Positions 8,552-16,836 of a stretch of 64,000 nt of DNA are shown here, in pieces (within the stretch, counting starts at the first letter, position 1; each line of letters starts with the position of its first letter). The DNA is from Geomonas silvestris (lineage in GTDB: Bacteria > Desulfobacterota > Desulfuromonadia > Geobacterales > Geobacteraceae), in contig NZ_BLXX01000001.1 of NCBI RefSeq assembly GCF_014193515.1, forward strand, positions 248,001 to 312,000, in the 5' to 3' direction. The position numbers and the translations under genes are program-made. The notes under the pieces were generated by a model. It was not told the DNA's origin. It made no database searches and worked only from the letters and a program-made list of their open reading frames with translations.

Positions 8552-8580
8552 CGCATCGAGGGTTTCTGAGCCTCGATGCG
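8552..8580 (-). other. Leader hairpin of the small periplasmic protein gene
   Basis: CGCATCGAGG and CCTCGATGCG form a perfect 10-bp stem with a 9-base loop. It lies inside the predicted 5' leader, about 20 bases upstream of the start codon, and has no T-run. It may stabilise the mRNA or modulate translation. Confidence 0.5.
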
Positions 8581-8603
8581 CGGCTTCTTGGATTTCATAC
8601 AAA

Positions 8604-8632
8604 ATGGTAGGAGCCTCGCCGGCAGTTGTCAA
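8604..8632 (-). promoter_or_regulatory. Sigma-70 promoter of the 8214-8531 gene
   Basis: On the minus strand TTGACA is followed after 17 bases by TACCAT. Transcription would start near 8597, about 65 bases before the start codon. Confidence 0.6.
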
Positions 8633-8782
8633 GGGTGTGTGGATTAGTGCAGTGGCGCAGGGATGGAAGAGAGGGAGAGAGACAGACACGAGCAGTATGA
8701 GCCATGGAGTGCTCCCAAGATGACACAAGAGCGGGCCGGGATTCGTCTTGGGCTACGAGATGCGGGAACAGCGTACTGACAG
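8633..8782. other. Intergenic stretch with nothing recognised
   Basis: Between the promoter at 8604-8632 and the tRNA-Met terminator I see no credible coding frame, repeat or regulatory motif. Confidence 0.5.
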
Positions 8783-8827
8783 TCAAAAGCAACGAAAGCC
8801 CCGCAGCATGATCGCTGCGGGGCTTTC
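8783..8827 (-). terminator. Terminator of tRNA-Met
   Basis: GAAAGCCCCGCAGC and GCTGCGGGGCTTTC form a 14-bp stem with a 6-base loop. On the minus strand GTTGCTTTTG follows. It begins 4 bases after the tRNA 3' end. Confidence 0.85.
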
Positions 8828-8831
8828 TGTA

Positions 8832-8908
8832 TGGTGGCGGTTCAGGGACTTGAACCCCGGACACTACGGATATGAACCGTATGCTCTAACCAACTGAGCT
8901 AAACCGCC
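8832..8908 (-). tRNA. tRNA-Met (anticodon CAT), elongator type
   Basis: Full cloverleaf on the minus strand: acceptor GGCGGTT/AACCGCC, D-stem GCTC/GAGC, anticodon stem TACGG/CCGTA with loop TTCATAT, T-arm with TTCAAGT, and an encoded CCA end. The fully paired first acceptor base pair argues against the initiator. A lysidine-modified tRNA-Ile2 also reads CAT and cannot be excluded. Confidence 0.93.
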
Positions 8909-8967
8909 AAAACTTATAATGATTACCTGGCCTTCGGCGCTTCCGTCGTGCGCCTCAGGAGTTTTCC

Positions 8968-8996
8968 TTTATAGACGAGCCTGACTTTTTTGTCAA
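8968..8996 (-). promoter_or_regulatory. Sigma-70 promoter of tRNA-Met
   Basis: Minus strand TTGACA, 17-base spacer, TATAAA: near-perfect housekeeping promoter. The start point would be near 8961, leaving a leader of about 50 bases before the tRNA. Confidence 0.8.
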
Positions 8997-8999
8997 TTA

Positions 9000-9047
9000 A
9001 AAAATCTGGGTCGCCGTTTTTTTCCCGCCGGGTGGCTGGGGCGACCC
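9000..9047 (-). terminator. Terminator of the FKBP gene
   Basis: GGGTCGCC (minus-strand arm 9040-9047) pairs with GGCGACCC (9008-9015), followed by AGATTTTTTAATT. It lies just after the FKBP stop codon and just before the tRNA-Met promoter. Confidence 0.75.
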
Positions 9048-9055
9048 GGAGCGTG

Positions 9056-9730
9056 CTATTTGCTGGCCTCGAGGAGCTCGACGTCGAAGATGAGCGTGGA
9101 GTTCGCGGGTATCGCCCCGGAACCGCGCTCGCCGTAGGCAAGGTCGGGCGGGCAGACCAGTTTCGCCTTGCCGCCGGGCTTCATCATCTGCACCCCTTCG
9201 GTCCAGCACTTGATCACCTGGTTCAAACGGAACTCGACGGGCTGACCGGTCGGGTAAGAGCTGTCGAACTCCTTGCCGTCCACGAAGGTCCCGCGGTAGT
9301 TCACCTTCACCTTGTCGGTCGCCGCCGGGGAGGCCCCGTTCCCTTCCTTGACCGGCACGTAGACCATGCCGGACGCGGTCTTCACCGCCCCCTTCTCCTT
9401 GGCCGCCTGGTCGATCACCTCTTTGGCCTTGGCTGCGAGCCGGTTCCCCTGGGCATCGCGGCGCGCCACGGCGAGCTGCTGGATCTTGTTCTTGTAGGCC
9501 TCCATCTCGACGAGCGGTTTGTTCCCCATGATGCCGTCGCTGAGTCCCTGCTTCACGATGTCCAGTTCCTGCGGAGTGAGATCGAAGACGCTCAACTGGC
9601 GCGCCATGACCTGGCCTACGGCATAGAGAGTCTTCTGATCATCGGTTTGAAGCGAGTTCTGATCCTGACCGGCTGCACATACTGGCAGGGCCAGCACCGT
9701 TACGAGTGCTGCTGTGACGAGTGAACGCAT
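9056..9730 (-). CDS. FKBP-type peptidyl-prolyl cis-trans isomerase (FkpA/Mip-like), periplasmic
   Basis: 224 residues. The ATG at 9730 was chosen because GGAGA lies 9 bases upstream and a signal peptide follows at once (MRSLVTAALVTVLALPVCAA). Residues about 25-110 form the helical Mip/FkpA dimerisation domain. Residues about 115-224 are the FKBP catalytic domain: VKVNYRGTFVDGKEFDSSYP, VIKCWTEGVQMMKPGGKAKLVCP, LAYGERGSGAIPANSTLIFDVELL. The family speeds proline isomerisation in folding envelope proteins. It has its own promoter and terminator. Confidence 0.93.
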   Translation of the reverse strand: MRSLVTAALVTVLALPVCAAGQDQNSLQTDDQKTLYAVGQVMARQLSVFDLTPQELDIVKQGLSDGIMGNKPLVEMEAYKNKIQQLAVARRDAQGNRLAAKAKEVIDQAAKEKGAVKTASGMVYVPVKEGNGASPAATDKVKVNYRGTFVDGKEFDSSYPTGQPVEFRLNQVIKCWTEGVQMMKPGGKAKLVCPPDLAYGERGSGAIPANSTLIFDVELLEASK

Positions 9731-9782
9731 TGTCGTGGTCTCCAGTGTCATGAAAGTAGTTATGCCATACGCATGAGAGCGA

Positions 9783-9810
9783 AGTATAGCAAGCGGCGGC
9801 TCTGTGTAAA
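9783..9810 (-). promoter_or_regulatory. Sigma-70 promoter of the FKBP gene
   Basis: Minus strand TTTACA, 16-base spacer, TATACT. It lies about 55 bases upstream of the chosen start codon. Confidence 0.6.
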
Positions 9811-9853
9811 GGTAGCCGCGGGTTTGGGGGGGCCGGTAAAAGAATCTAAAGGC

Positions 9854-9892
9854 AAATCCCCCCTGTCCCCCCCTTCGCAAAGGGGGGGGCGC
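9854..9892. repeat. Dispersed GC-rich repeat, copy 2
   Basis: CAAATCCCCCCTGTCCCCCC followed by CTTCGCAAAGGGGGGGG. It shares the core with copies at 566 and 39783 and folds into a CCCCCC/GGGGGG hairpin. Confidence 0.8.
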
Positions 9893-9974
9893 TTCGGGCC
9901 CTGTTATCCGTTGTAGAGATGTACTTAGTGCTCCCGGCAGAATCGGAAAACACGATACGCAGCGACCCAGGCGT

Positions 9975-10000
9975 AAAAAAAGCACCCCGTGAGGTGCTCT
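9975..10000 (-). terminator. Terminator of the MucR-type gene
   Basis: On the minus strand AGCACC-TCACGG-GGTGCT forms a short stem followed by seven T residues. It lies about 27 bases after the stop codon. Confidence 0.8.
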
Positions 10001-10026
10001 TTCTTGTTCTGGTTACCAAGCTCGCG

Positions 10027-10530
10027 CTATTTCTTCGCCTTGGGGGCCTTTGCCTTGGGAGCTTTCGGGGCCTTGGCTGCGGGCTTGGCTGCCCCACCCT
10101 TCTTGGCCTCGATGTTCGCCATGCGGACCTCGCGCGCCTTGGCCAGGTTGTCGGCCAGACCGCGGTCCTGGGCCATCTTCCTTCTCGCCTCGGAGTAGCT
10201 CTTGGCGGAAAGCGCCTGCTTGCTGGAGATGCCGAACTGTTTCTTGTAGGCACCCGGCTTCATGCTGTGGGCGGTGCTCAGGTGACGGGCCAGGGTCTTG
10301 AAGCCCCCCTTGCCGCAGATGAGACAGACGACCTCATTCTTCTTGAAGGCCTCCTTGACGCTCACCGACGGCTTGGCCTCCTCGGTACCCTCAACCGGCT
10401 GTCCCGCCTCAAGACCTTTGAGTGCTGCATGTACTTTGGCGATTTCGGCGAGAAGCTCGTCGGAAGTCATCGGTGTACTGGAAGCGTGCGATGCTACGAG
10501 TTGTGCTGCGATTTCAACTAAGGTCGCCAT
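10027..10530 (-). CDS. MucR/Ros-family zinc-finger transcriptional regulator
   Basis: 167 residues. The start at 10530 has an ideal AAGGAGG. Residues about 15-60 are a variable helical region. The Ros/MucR core follows: VVCLICGKGGFKTLARHL then STAHSMKPGAYKKQFGI, giving a C-x2-C-x10-H-x4-H zinc site, and the typical YSEARRKMAQDRGLA. The C terminus is an unusually basic Ala/Pro/Lys tail (KAPKAPKAKAPKAKK), reminiscent of histone H1-like DNA-binding tails. MucR proteins are known as global regulators that bind AT-rich DNA. Its own promoter lies in an AT-rich stretch, so autoregulation is plausible but not shown. Confidence 0.9.
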   Translation of the reverse strand: MATLVEIAAQLVASHASSTPMTSDELLAEIAKVHAALKGLEAGQPVEGTEEAKPSVSVKEAFKKNEVVCLICGKGGFKTLARHLSTAHSMKPGAYKKQFGISSKQALSAKSYSEARRKMAQDRGLADNLAKAREVRMANIEAKKGGAAKPAAKAPKAPKAKAPKAKK

Positions 10531-10882
10531 CCGCTACCCTCCTTATATAGAAAATATATGAGAAAGATTATGGACAGCGACAAAACTAATGTCAATAGCT
10601 ATTTGGCAGAATAACTGTCAGAAAGGATCTGTAGAAAGAAAAAAGTTGTCTCAACGAGGTGGCAAAGAGCTGATTGAGTGTCGTGCTTATACCATGTGTG
10701 GAAGCGCTATGGTTCATTTTGATACATGACAGGATCCGAAAGCGGGTGACTCTGAGGGTCACAAGGGAAAATTTCTGACAGGGTACAAGCTGTAAAGAAT
10801 TGTTAGCCTAACGTTCTCATTCTCCATTGTCAGTTGGAAATCGACTCCTCTCAAGCTGCGGCGAACCAGATACTGTGATTGG
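10531..10882. other. Intergenic region between mucR-like gene and glk
   Basis: It holds the mucR-like promoter at 10567-10595. The remainder (10600-10882) is AT-richer than its surroundings. I see no coding frame, RNA motif or clear glk terminator in it. Confidence 0.5.
10567..10595 (-). promoter_or_regulatory. Sigma-70 promoter of the MucR-type gene
   Basis: Minus strand TTGACA, 17-base spacer, CATAAT, about 35-65 bases upstream of the start codon. Confidence 0.75.
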
Positions 10883-11857
10883 TCAGACAAGCGCAGCACA
10901 GGCAGCACCAAGGAGCGCGGTGCGGTCGTTGAGGATCACCTTGACCGGGATGGTGGCAAGCAGATCCCCCAGGCGCCCCTTGGTGCGAAAAGCATAAAGA
11001 AAGATCGGCTCCTTGAGTTTGGGAAGGATGCGCGGCGCGATGCCGCCCCCCAGGTAGACGCCGCCGGTGGCCAGAAAGCGCAGGGCGGCGTTGCCGCATT
11101 CCGCGCCATAGACGGCGACGAAGATCTCCAGGGCCCGGGCGCAGAGGGGGGAGCTGCCCGAAAGGGCCGCGCTGGTGATCACCGGGGCCGGGTCCCCCTG
11201 GCTGAGCGCCGCTGCCACGGAAGGCTCTTCGTCCGCGTACCGACGCTCGCACAGGAACCGGTAGATGTTGACCAGGCCGGGACCGGAGATGACGCGCTCG
11301 TAGCTGACCCGGCCGAACTCCCCCGTGAGGTAGTGCAACAGTTCCGCCTCCTCGTCGCTGCGCGGTGCGAAGTCGGCATGCCCCGCTTCGCTTGGGAGCG
11401 GCCGGTGCCGCTGTCCGTCCCAGTAGGCAAGCGATTCACCGAGGCCGGTGCCGGCGGAGACGACAGCGATGGTCCCCGTCGGATCGGGATTGCCGGGGTT
11501 GAGGACGAGCAGGTCCTCCTCCTTAAGCGCGGCGATGCCGTAGGTGTTGGCGGCCAGATCGTTCACGAGCAGTACCCGGGGAAGCCCGAGCTCGCGGGCG
11601 AGCAGGGCGCCGTCGATATGCCAGGGGAGGTTCGGGGTCTCAACCGTCCCCTCGAGGATGGGACCGGCGATGCCGAAGCAGGCGCGCTCCGGGGTGAGCC
11701 GGTGCTCGGCCGTGAAGCGTGCCACGATCTGGTACAGGGTTTGGTACTGGGCACTGGGGTAGTGGGACTCGGCAAGCGCCAAGAGTGCGCCGTCCTTTAC
11801 CCGGAAAAAGGCGAGGCGGGTCGAGGTTCCTCCCACATCTCCTGCGAGAATCAGCAT
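10883..11857 (-). CDS. glk: Glucokinase
   Basis: 324 residues, the usual length of bacterial Glk. The N terminus LILAGDVGGTSTRLAFF carries the phosphate-1 ATP loop, CFGIAGPI is the glucokinase signature, VLLVNDLAANTYGI holds the substrate aspartate, and VSAGTGLGESLAYW the second phosphate loop. The enzyme phosphorylates glucose with ATP to glucose 6-phosphate in the cytoplasm. GGAGG lies just before the ATG. It starts 24 bp after the GH15 glucoamylase gene on the same strand, so the two are probably co-transcribed: the amylase releases glucose and Glk traps it. Confidence 0.95.
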   Translation of the reverse strand: MLILAGDVGGTSTRLAFFRVKDGALLALAESHYPSAQYQTLYQIVARFTAEHRLTPERACFGIAGPILEGTVETPNLPWHIDGALLARELGLPRVLLVNDLAANTYGIAALKEEDLLVLNPGNPDPTGTIAVVSAGTGLGESLAYWDGQRHRPLPSEAGHADFAPRSDEEAELLHYLTGEFGRVSYERVISGPGLVNIYRFLCERRYADEEPSVAAALSQGDPAPVITSAALSGSSPLCARALEIFVAVYGAECGNAALRFLATGGVYLGGGIAPRILPKLKEPIFLYAFRTKGRLGDLLATIPVKVILNDRTALLGAACAALV

Positions 11858-11881
11858 GACTGCCTCCTTGTCCGCCCCCTT

Positions 11882-14296
11882 TTAACCGGCCTCCTCGAGC
11901 CGCACCAGGAAGTCGGTCCCCTCCCAGGTGCCGGCGTCAGGCCAGTAGAAGGTGAAGATGACCCGTTTGCCGGCGGATAGCCCGGCGGTCTCCAGGTCGG
12001 TCACCTCGAGCCCCAGACCGGTAGCGCGCGAGGCGGCGTGGCTCACCGTCTCCCAGCCGTCGCAGCTCCAGTAGATGAGGGCCGGCGCGAGGGTCTCGAT
12101 GCGCAGATCGAGGCCGGCTTTCATGGAGCGCAGCTTGTGGTTGAAACGCCAGGTCCGACGCGGTGCCCGGACGCGATCCTTCAGGTAGCGCTTGACCGGC
12201 TGCGGGGGGAGATCGAAGACCCTGCCGTCGCTTAACGAACGCACCAGCTTCAGGTACTCGGCGTGGGCCCAGACCAGCGGCTGCGCGGAGCCGGTCGGGC
12301 CCCCGAAATGGAGATCCCTTCCCGGGAGATCTTGGCCGTCCCATACCTGCTCGGGCAACAGCCCCCCCGGCGAGGCAAGCGCCTCCAGGGTTCTTCGGAG
12401 GCGGCTGGCCTCGTCGGGGCGGCCGGCTGCCAGTTCGTAGTGGGCGCGCTCTCCGGTGAGTAGCGGCCAAGGGCGGCCGCGGCCGGTGCCATCGAAGGGG
12501 GCACCGTCTTCGTGCTCGCCGTAACCGTCTCCGTTGTAGCGGTACCAGACGGGTCCCTGGTCCATCTCCAGTTTAAGGAGCGCGTCCACCAGGCGCAGGG
12601 TTGACGCGATGCGCGGGTCGTCCGGGGCGCGCAGCCCGAAGCGGACCAGAGCCAGGGCGTCGGGGCTCACCAGGTGCGCCACCGGAAGCGCCGCCTCGGC
12701 CGGGGGGCGGTTGCGCAGCGGAACGAGTTCCGGGGCGCGCTCGGACTCGACGGCGGGATCCCGAACCGCAACCCTCACGTAGTAGCCGGGGAGGTCGTAC
12801 TCGCGGCACCAGTCGCTGTCGGTCAGGTACATCCAGCGCTCCAGCGAGTCGTTCCAGACGTCGGCGGTTTCGCGCAGGTAGCGCGCCACTCCCGCCTCGC
12901 CGCAGGCCTCGGCGAGTTCGGCGCCGGCCAAAAGTGCCGCCACCTGGGCGGCCACGGTGAAGGGGGAGTAGCCGGGATCCTCCTCCCAACGGTCCTGCGG
13001 GCTCACCGGACCGACCCGCACCAGGTACCCCACGGCCTTGCGCACCATGGGCCAGAAGCGCTCCAGGGAGCCGGCATTAAGCGCCCCCTCGCGCCGGGCC
13101 AGATCGACCAGGAGCACCGGGAGCGCGGTCTCGTCGAGCTGGATGCCGCTTTGCCCGGGTGTTCCGTCCAGCCAGAGGTTTTGCACCCAGTGCCCGTCCG
13201 CCTCCTGGGTCGCCTCGAGAAAACCCAGGGCCCGAACGGCCTCCTCCTTGGCCCCCAGCGCCAGAAAGCCCCCCGCCGCCTGCACCAGGTCGCGCGGCCA
13301 GGCGAGGTGATACCCCCCCAGGTCGTTGTCCCCGCGGCTTTCCCCCCAGGGGATGGAGAGGCTCGCGATGATGCCGCCGGGGAAGTGCCCGGCCTCATGG
13401 CTGCGCAACAGCGCGGCGCTTGTCCGGTACAGGGCGGGAAGCGGAGCGTCCTTCACCTCGTCCAGGGGTAGGAGCCCCTGCTGCCACCCGCTCCAGCGCC
13501 GCAGGTATTCGTCGCGTGCCGCCGGGAACCCCTGGCACAGGGCGGCGCGGGCGCGCTGCCCCGCCTCGGCGGCCCCTTCCCCGAAGCCCAGCGCGAGGAG
13601 AAATGATCCCTGGCTGGCGGCCAGGTCCACTTCGGCGCAGAGCGCCACGTTCCCGTTGTCGGCACAGCCGTAGTACCAGAACAGCGAGCCGTGCTGCATG
13701 AGGTCTTGCCAGCCATCCGAGCTGCCGACGTACCCGACCGAGCGGGCCAGCCAGGGAACCGAGCAGGCCAGGGCAAGCGCGCTGCCGTCGCGCTCGGCGC
13801 AGAGGAGCTCCACCCCCTTGTACTCGCCGACCCGGGCGTTGTTCCCTCCCCCCCGGTTCCCCAGGTGCGGTGCCAGGAGTACGAAGAGCCGGTAGCGCTG
13901 CAGCGCCCCGTCGAGCGCCTGGAAGCGGATCTGCTGCAGGAGTACCGGGCGCCGGGGGTCGCTCAAAAGTTCCTTTTCTACGAGATAGCGCCCCTGTTTG
14001 CAGCGGGTAACGACCCGGAAGGCGGGCACACCGGGGGCGAGCCAGCTCAACTCGGCGACCGTGTCGCGCTTTTCCTCCGAGCGGAACTGCGCCCCGTCGG
14101 TGACCAGCAGCCCCAGGTCCCGCAGGCAGGCCCGGTCGATGCGCGGGTAGTAGACCTCGTTCACGATTCCGTGCCCCACCGTGAACCAGAGCGGGCTGGC
14201 ACCGCTGAGCGCGGTACCCACGCCGGATTTCGCGCTCGAGGTCCAGCGCGCCGCGACACCCGGCCACCCCGGTGCAGCTTGCCCTTGTTCTCCCAT
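11882..14296 (-). CDS. Glycoside hydrolase family 15 (glucoamylase / glucodextranase-like)
   Basis: About 804 residues from the ATG at 14296 (MGEQGQAAPGWPGVAARWTS); an in-frame ATG at 14320 and upstream codons are alternatives with weaker support. The N-terminal half is the beta-sandwich seen in prokaryotic glucoamylases (VGHGIVNEVYYPRIDRACLRD). The (alpha/alpha)6 barrel has GDNDLGGYHLAWPRDLVQAAG, the acid-containing QLDETALPVLL and the base-containing GLLPEQVWDG. A C-terminal beta domain follows. No signal peptide is seen, so it is probably cytoplasmic and acts on glycogen or maltodextrin, releasing glucose for the downstream glucokinase. Confidence 0.9.
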   Translation of the reverse strand: MGEQGQAAPGWPGVAARWTSSAKSGVGTALSGASPLWFTVGHGIVNEVYYPRIDRACLRDLGLLVTDGAQFRSEEKRDTVAELSWLAPGVPAFRVVTRCKQGRYLVEKELLSDPRRPVLLQQIRFQALDGALQRYRLFVLLAPHLGNRGGGNNARVGEYKGVELLCAERDGSALALACSVPWLARSVGYVGSSDGWQDLMQHGSLFWYYGCADNGNVALCAEVDLAASQGSFLLALGFGEGAAEAGQRARAALCQGFPAARDEYLRRWSGWQQGLLPLDEVKDAPLPALYRTSAALLRSHEAGHFPGGIIASLSIPWGESRGDNDLGGYHLAWPRDLVQAAGGFLALGAKEEAVRALGFLEATQEADGHWVQNLWLDGTPGQSGIQLDETALPVLLVDLARREGALNAGSLERFWPMVRKAVGYLVRVGPVSPQDRWEEDPGYSPFTVAAQVAALLAGAELAEACGEAGVARYLRETADVWNDSLERWMYLTDSDWCREYDLPGYYVRVAVRDPAVESERAPELVPLRNRPPAEAALPVAHLVSPDALALVRFGLRAPDDPRIASTLRLVDALLKLEMDQGPVWYRYNGDGYGEHEDGAPFDGTGRGRPWPLLTGERAHYELAAGRPDEASRLRRTLEALASPGGLLPEQVWDGQDLPGRDLHFGGPTGSAQPLVWAHAEYLKLVRSLSDGRVFDLPPQPVKRYLKDRVRAPRRTWRFNHKLRSMKAGLDLRIETLAPALIYWSCDGWETVSHAASRATGLGLEVTDLETAGLSAGKRVIFTFYWPDAGTWEGTDFLVRLEEAG

Positions 14297-14401
14297 ACGG
14301 CCCCCCCGGCAGACAATCATTAGTTTTAGCTGGACTTCGCCTTGGTTATGATAACGGCAAATAACGGCAAGGCAAGCGCCCGCCAGGTGGCGCCGGGACA
14401 G

Positions 14402-14433
14402 CAAAAAGCCGCCAAAGCGATTGCTTTGACGGC
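14402..14433 (-). terminator. Terminator of the pqi operon
   Basis: On the minus strand GCCGTCAAAGC and GCTTTGGCGGC form an 11-bp stem (one mismatch) with an AATC loop, followed by TTTTT. It lies just after the pqiC stop. Confidence 0.88.
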
Positions 14434-14461
14434 CTGGCGGGACACGCTGCGGCGGCGGGTT

Positions 14462-15142
14462 TTAAGGGGGTGGCGCAGGGGCTTTCATGATCGCATCGGC
14501 TATCTTTTGGCTCAGTGTGGAGAGGGCGCGGCTGAAGGCGGCGACCAGGGAATCGTACCCCTCCCCCGCCGTCTCGTCGAGCCGAACGCTGCCGGTGCGC
14601 GGGGTGCTCTCCGCGGCGCCGCGCAGGGTCCAGGCCACCTCCAGGGAAACCCCCTGCCCCGGTTGCGCCTCGAAGCGCTCCACATCGAGGAGCAGGCGGT
14701 AATCGGCGCTGACGCCGGCATGTTCCTGGTAGCTGAAGGCGCGTCCCGGGCCGAGCAGGCGCCCCAGATCCGCGGCGACCACCCGGGCGATCCCCCCCTT
14801 GAGCGGTTCGGCCCAGCGCTGCTGCTCGAGGATCTCCACGCGGTTGCCGGCAAGCCGCACCACGAGTTGCGGGCGGTCTACCAGTTCGGGAAGGGTCACC
14901 GGGCCGACCGCGACCCTCGGCTCGGCGCCGGACGAAACGGGGGGCGCAGCCGGCAAAGGAGCCGGCACCGGGCGCCCCGGAAGCCTCCGTGCGGGGGTCT
15001 CGGCGGCAGGCGGCGCGGCGGCGGGACGCGGGGAGGCGAGCGACGGGGCGAGCGGCTCGAGGGTGTAGAAGCTCACCTGGGGAGACCTGGAGCAGCCAAG
15101 GGAGAGGAGGGCCAGCGCCCCCGCGAAGAAGATGCGCCTCAT
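14462..15142 (-). CDS. pqiC: PqiC-type outer-membrane lipoprotein
   Basis: 226 residues beginning with a lipoprotein signal and lipobox (LALLSLGC). A proline/alanine-rich linker follows, then an ABC-type transport auxiliary domain (VAVGPVTLPELVDRPQLVVR, RWAEPLKGGIARVVAADLGRLL). In Escherichia coli PqiC binds the PqiB needle at the outer membrane as part of an intermembrane lipid transport system. The start overlaps the pqiB stop by ATGA, so translation is coupled. Last gene of the pqi operon. Confidence 0.88.
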   Translation of the reverse strand: MRRIFFAGALALLSLGCSRSPQVSFYTLEPLAPSLASPRPAAAPPAAETPARRLPGRPVPAPLPAAPPVSSGAEPRVAVGPVTLPELVDRPQLVVRLAGNRVEILEQQRWAEPLKGGIARVVAADLGRLLGPGRAFSYQEHAGVSADYRLLLDVERFEAQPGQGVSLEVAWTLRGAAESTPRTGSVRLDETAGEGYDSLVAAFSRALSTLSQKIADAIMKAPAPPP

Positions 15143-16836
15143 TTCTTGTCCTCCTGTTTGCCGCGGACCAGCGATTCGGGGTGCTGCTCCAGGTAATCGC
15201 CCAGGACCCTGAGGGACTGGGCGGCTCGGGAGACCTCGCGCAGGGTATCGCGCAGGTCGAGTTGCAGCGGAGCGTCCGGGGCGAGCACGCCGTTTGCCTG
15301 CCCCAGCGTGCCGCGCGCCTGCCCCAGGGTGCGCTTGAGCTCGTCCAGGGTGGCGCGCACGTCCTCGAGCGACTTGCGGGCCTCGACGAGCGTGGAGCGG
15401 GCCTCCGGCACCACCGCCTGGTCCACGTTCTTCAGGAGCCGGTCGGCGCTTTTCAGCGTGGAGTCGAGCGACTGCACGGTCTTGCGCGCGTCGCCCCCCA
15501 GCTCCTCGATCGGCACCTTCTCGAACTTCTGCACGATGCGCATGAGCTGTTTCTGCAGCTCGCCCATCGACCCCGGCACGGTCGGGAAGCGCGGCGGGGT
15601 GGAGCTCCAGTCGATGCCGGCCTTTTTCGTCTTCGGGAAGAAATCGAGCGAGACGTAGAGTTGGCCGGTGACCAGGCTGCCGCTTTTGATCTCGGCCCGG
15701 AAGCCGTGGGCGACCAGGGCGTCGAGGAGCGCACGGGAGGTGAGCGGTACCGCCTGGCGGTTCTTGTCGCGCCCCTGGGCCTTGAGCCGGTCCGGGTAGA
15801 GCTGTATCTCGACGGGAATCGCCACATCCGAATTGGCGGCGTTGATCGCGACGTCGATCCGGGTCACCTCGCCCACCGTCACCCCGCGCAGGTCGACCGG
15901 TGCCCCAACCGCGAGCCCGCGCACCGACTCCTGGAAGATGAGCGTGTAGCGCTCAGTCACCTCGGCGTGCTTGAAGGCCTCCTCCTTGGTGGTGTAGAGC
16001 GGGAACACGGAGTTCCCCTGGGCGGCCGGCGCGTTGAAGCGGTCGTCCGGGGTCTGGAAGGCGATCCCCCCCAAGAGGATGGAGACCACCGATTCGGTGT
16101 TCACCTTGATGCCGCTCGCGTTGAGGGTCACGTCGACACCGCTGGCGTGCCAGAAGACCGTATTGGTCTTTACGTACTGGTCGAAGGGGGCCCTGATAAA
16201 GGCCCGTACGGTTACCCCCTTGCCGTCGGGATCGAGCTCGGTGCCGATCACGTGCCCCACCTGCAGGCGCCGGAAGAAGACCGGTGCCGAGGCGTCCACG
16301 GAACCGACGTCCTCGGCGTGCAGCACGAACTGGCGCCCGGGGACCTCGAGAGAGACCGCCGGCGGAGCCTCCAGCCCCACGAACTCGTCGCGACGCTCGG
16401 TGGAGGTTCCTGCGTCCACCCCGATGTAGGAGCCGCCGATCAGGGTGCCCAGGCCGGTCACGCTGCCGCCGGAGATGCGGGCCTTCACCACGTAAAAGCG
16501 GGTGTCCTTCACCAAAAGCCCACGGGCGTCCTTGCTCATCTCGGCGGTGACCACCACGTGCGAGCGGTCCCTCGAGATGGCGAGCCCCTTCACCTCGCCG
16601 ATCTGCACGTCCTTGTACTTGATCTTGGTCTTACCCGCCTCCATCCCCTCTCCGGTCTTGAAGACGATGGTGATGGTCTCGCCGCGGTCCAGGATCGCCT
16701 TGGCGGCAATGGAGAGGCCGACCAGGGCGGCGACGATGGGGATGATCCAGACCAGCTGGATCGAGAAGCGGCGGCGCGGTTCGCTGACCGCCTCGGGGAT
16801 CTCCGGGAGTTCCGGGCTATTGGGCGTCTCGTTCAT
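15139..16836 (-). CDS. pqiB: Intermembrane lipid transport protein PqiB (MCE domains)
   Basis: 565 residues, close to the E. coli length. One N-terminal membrane helix (FSIQLVWIIPIVAALVGLSI) anchors it in the inner membrane. Three MCE/MlaD domains follow, starting near IVFKTGEGMEAGKTKIKYKDVQIGEV, near VGSVDASAPVFFRRLQVGHV and near VRGLAVGAPVDLRGVTVGEV. The C-terminal third is a long helical region (FEKVPIEELGGDARKTVQSLD onward) that forms the periplasm-spanning needle in the family. It overlaps its neighbours on both sides, confirming the operon. Confidence 0.93.
   Translation of the reverse strand: MNETPNSPELPEIPEAVSEPRRRFSIQLVWIIPIVAALVGLSIAAKAILDRGETITIVFKTGEGMEAGKTKIKYKDVQIGEVKGLAISRDRSHVVVTAEMSKDARGLLVKDTRFYVVKARISGGSVTGLGTLIGGSYIGVDAGTSTERRDEFVGLEAPPAVSLEVPGRQFVLHAEDVGSVDASAPVFFRRLQVGHVIGTELDPDGKGVTVRAFIRAPFDQYVKTNTVFWHASGVDVTLNASGIKVNTESVVSILLGGIAFQTPDDRFNAPAAQGNSVFPLYTTKEEAFKHAEVTERYTLIFQESVRGLAVGAPVDLRGVTVGEVTRIDVAINAANSDVAIPVEIQLYPDRLKAQGRDKNRQAVPLTSRALLDALVAHGFRAEIKSGSLVTGQLYVSLDFFPKTKKAGIDWSSTPPRFPTVPGSMGELQKQLMRIVQKFEKVPIEELGGDARKTVQSLDSTLKSADRLLKNVDQAVVPEARSTLVEARKSLEDVRATLDELKRTLGQARGTLGQANGVLAPDAPLQLDLRDTLREVSRAAQSLRVLGDYLEQHPESLVRGKQEDKK

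Noticed and set aside
14297-14404. N-terminal extension of the GH15 protein
   Set aside because: The extra residues are not typical of the family; the ATG at 14296 gives a standard start, although an ATG at 14320 cannot be fully excluded.
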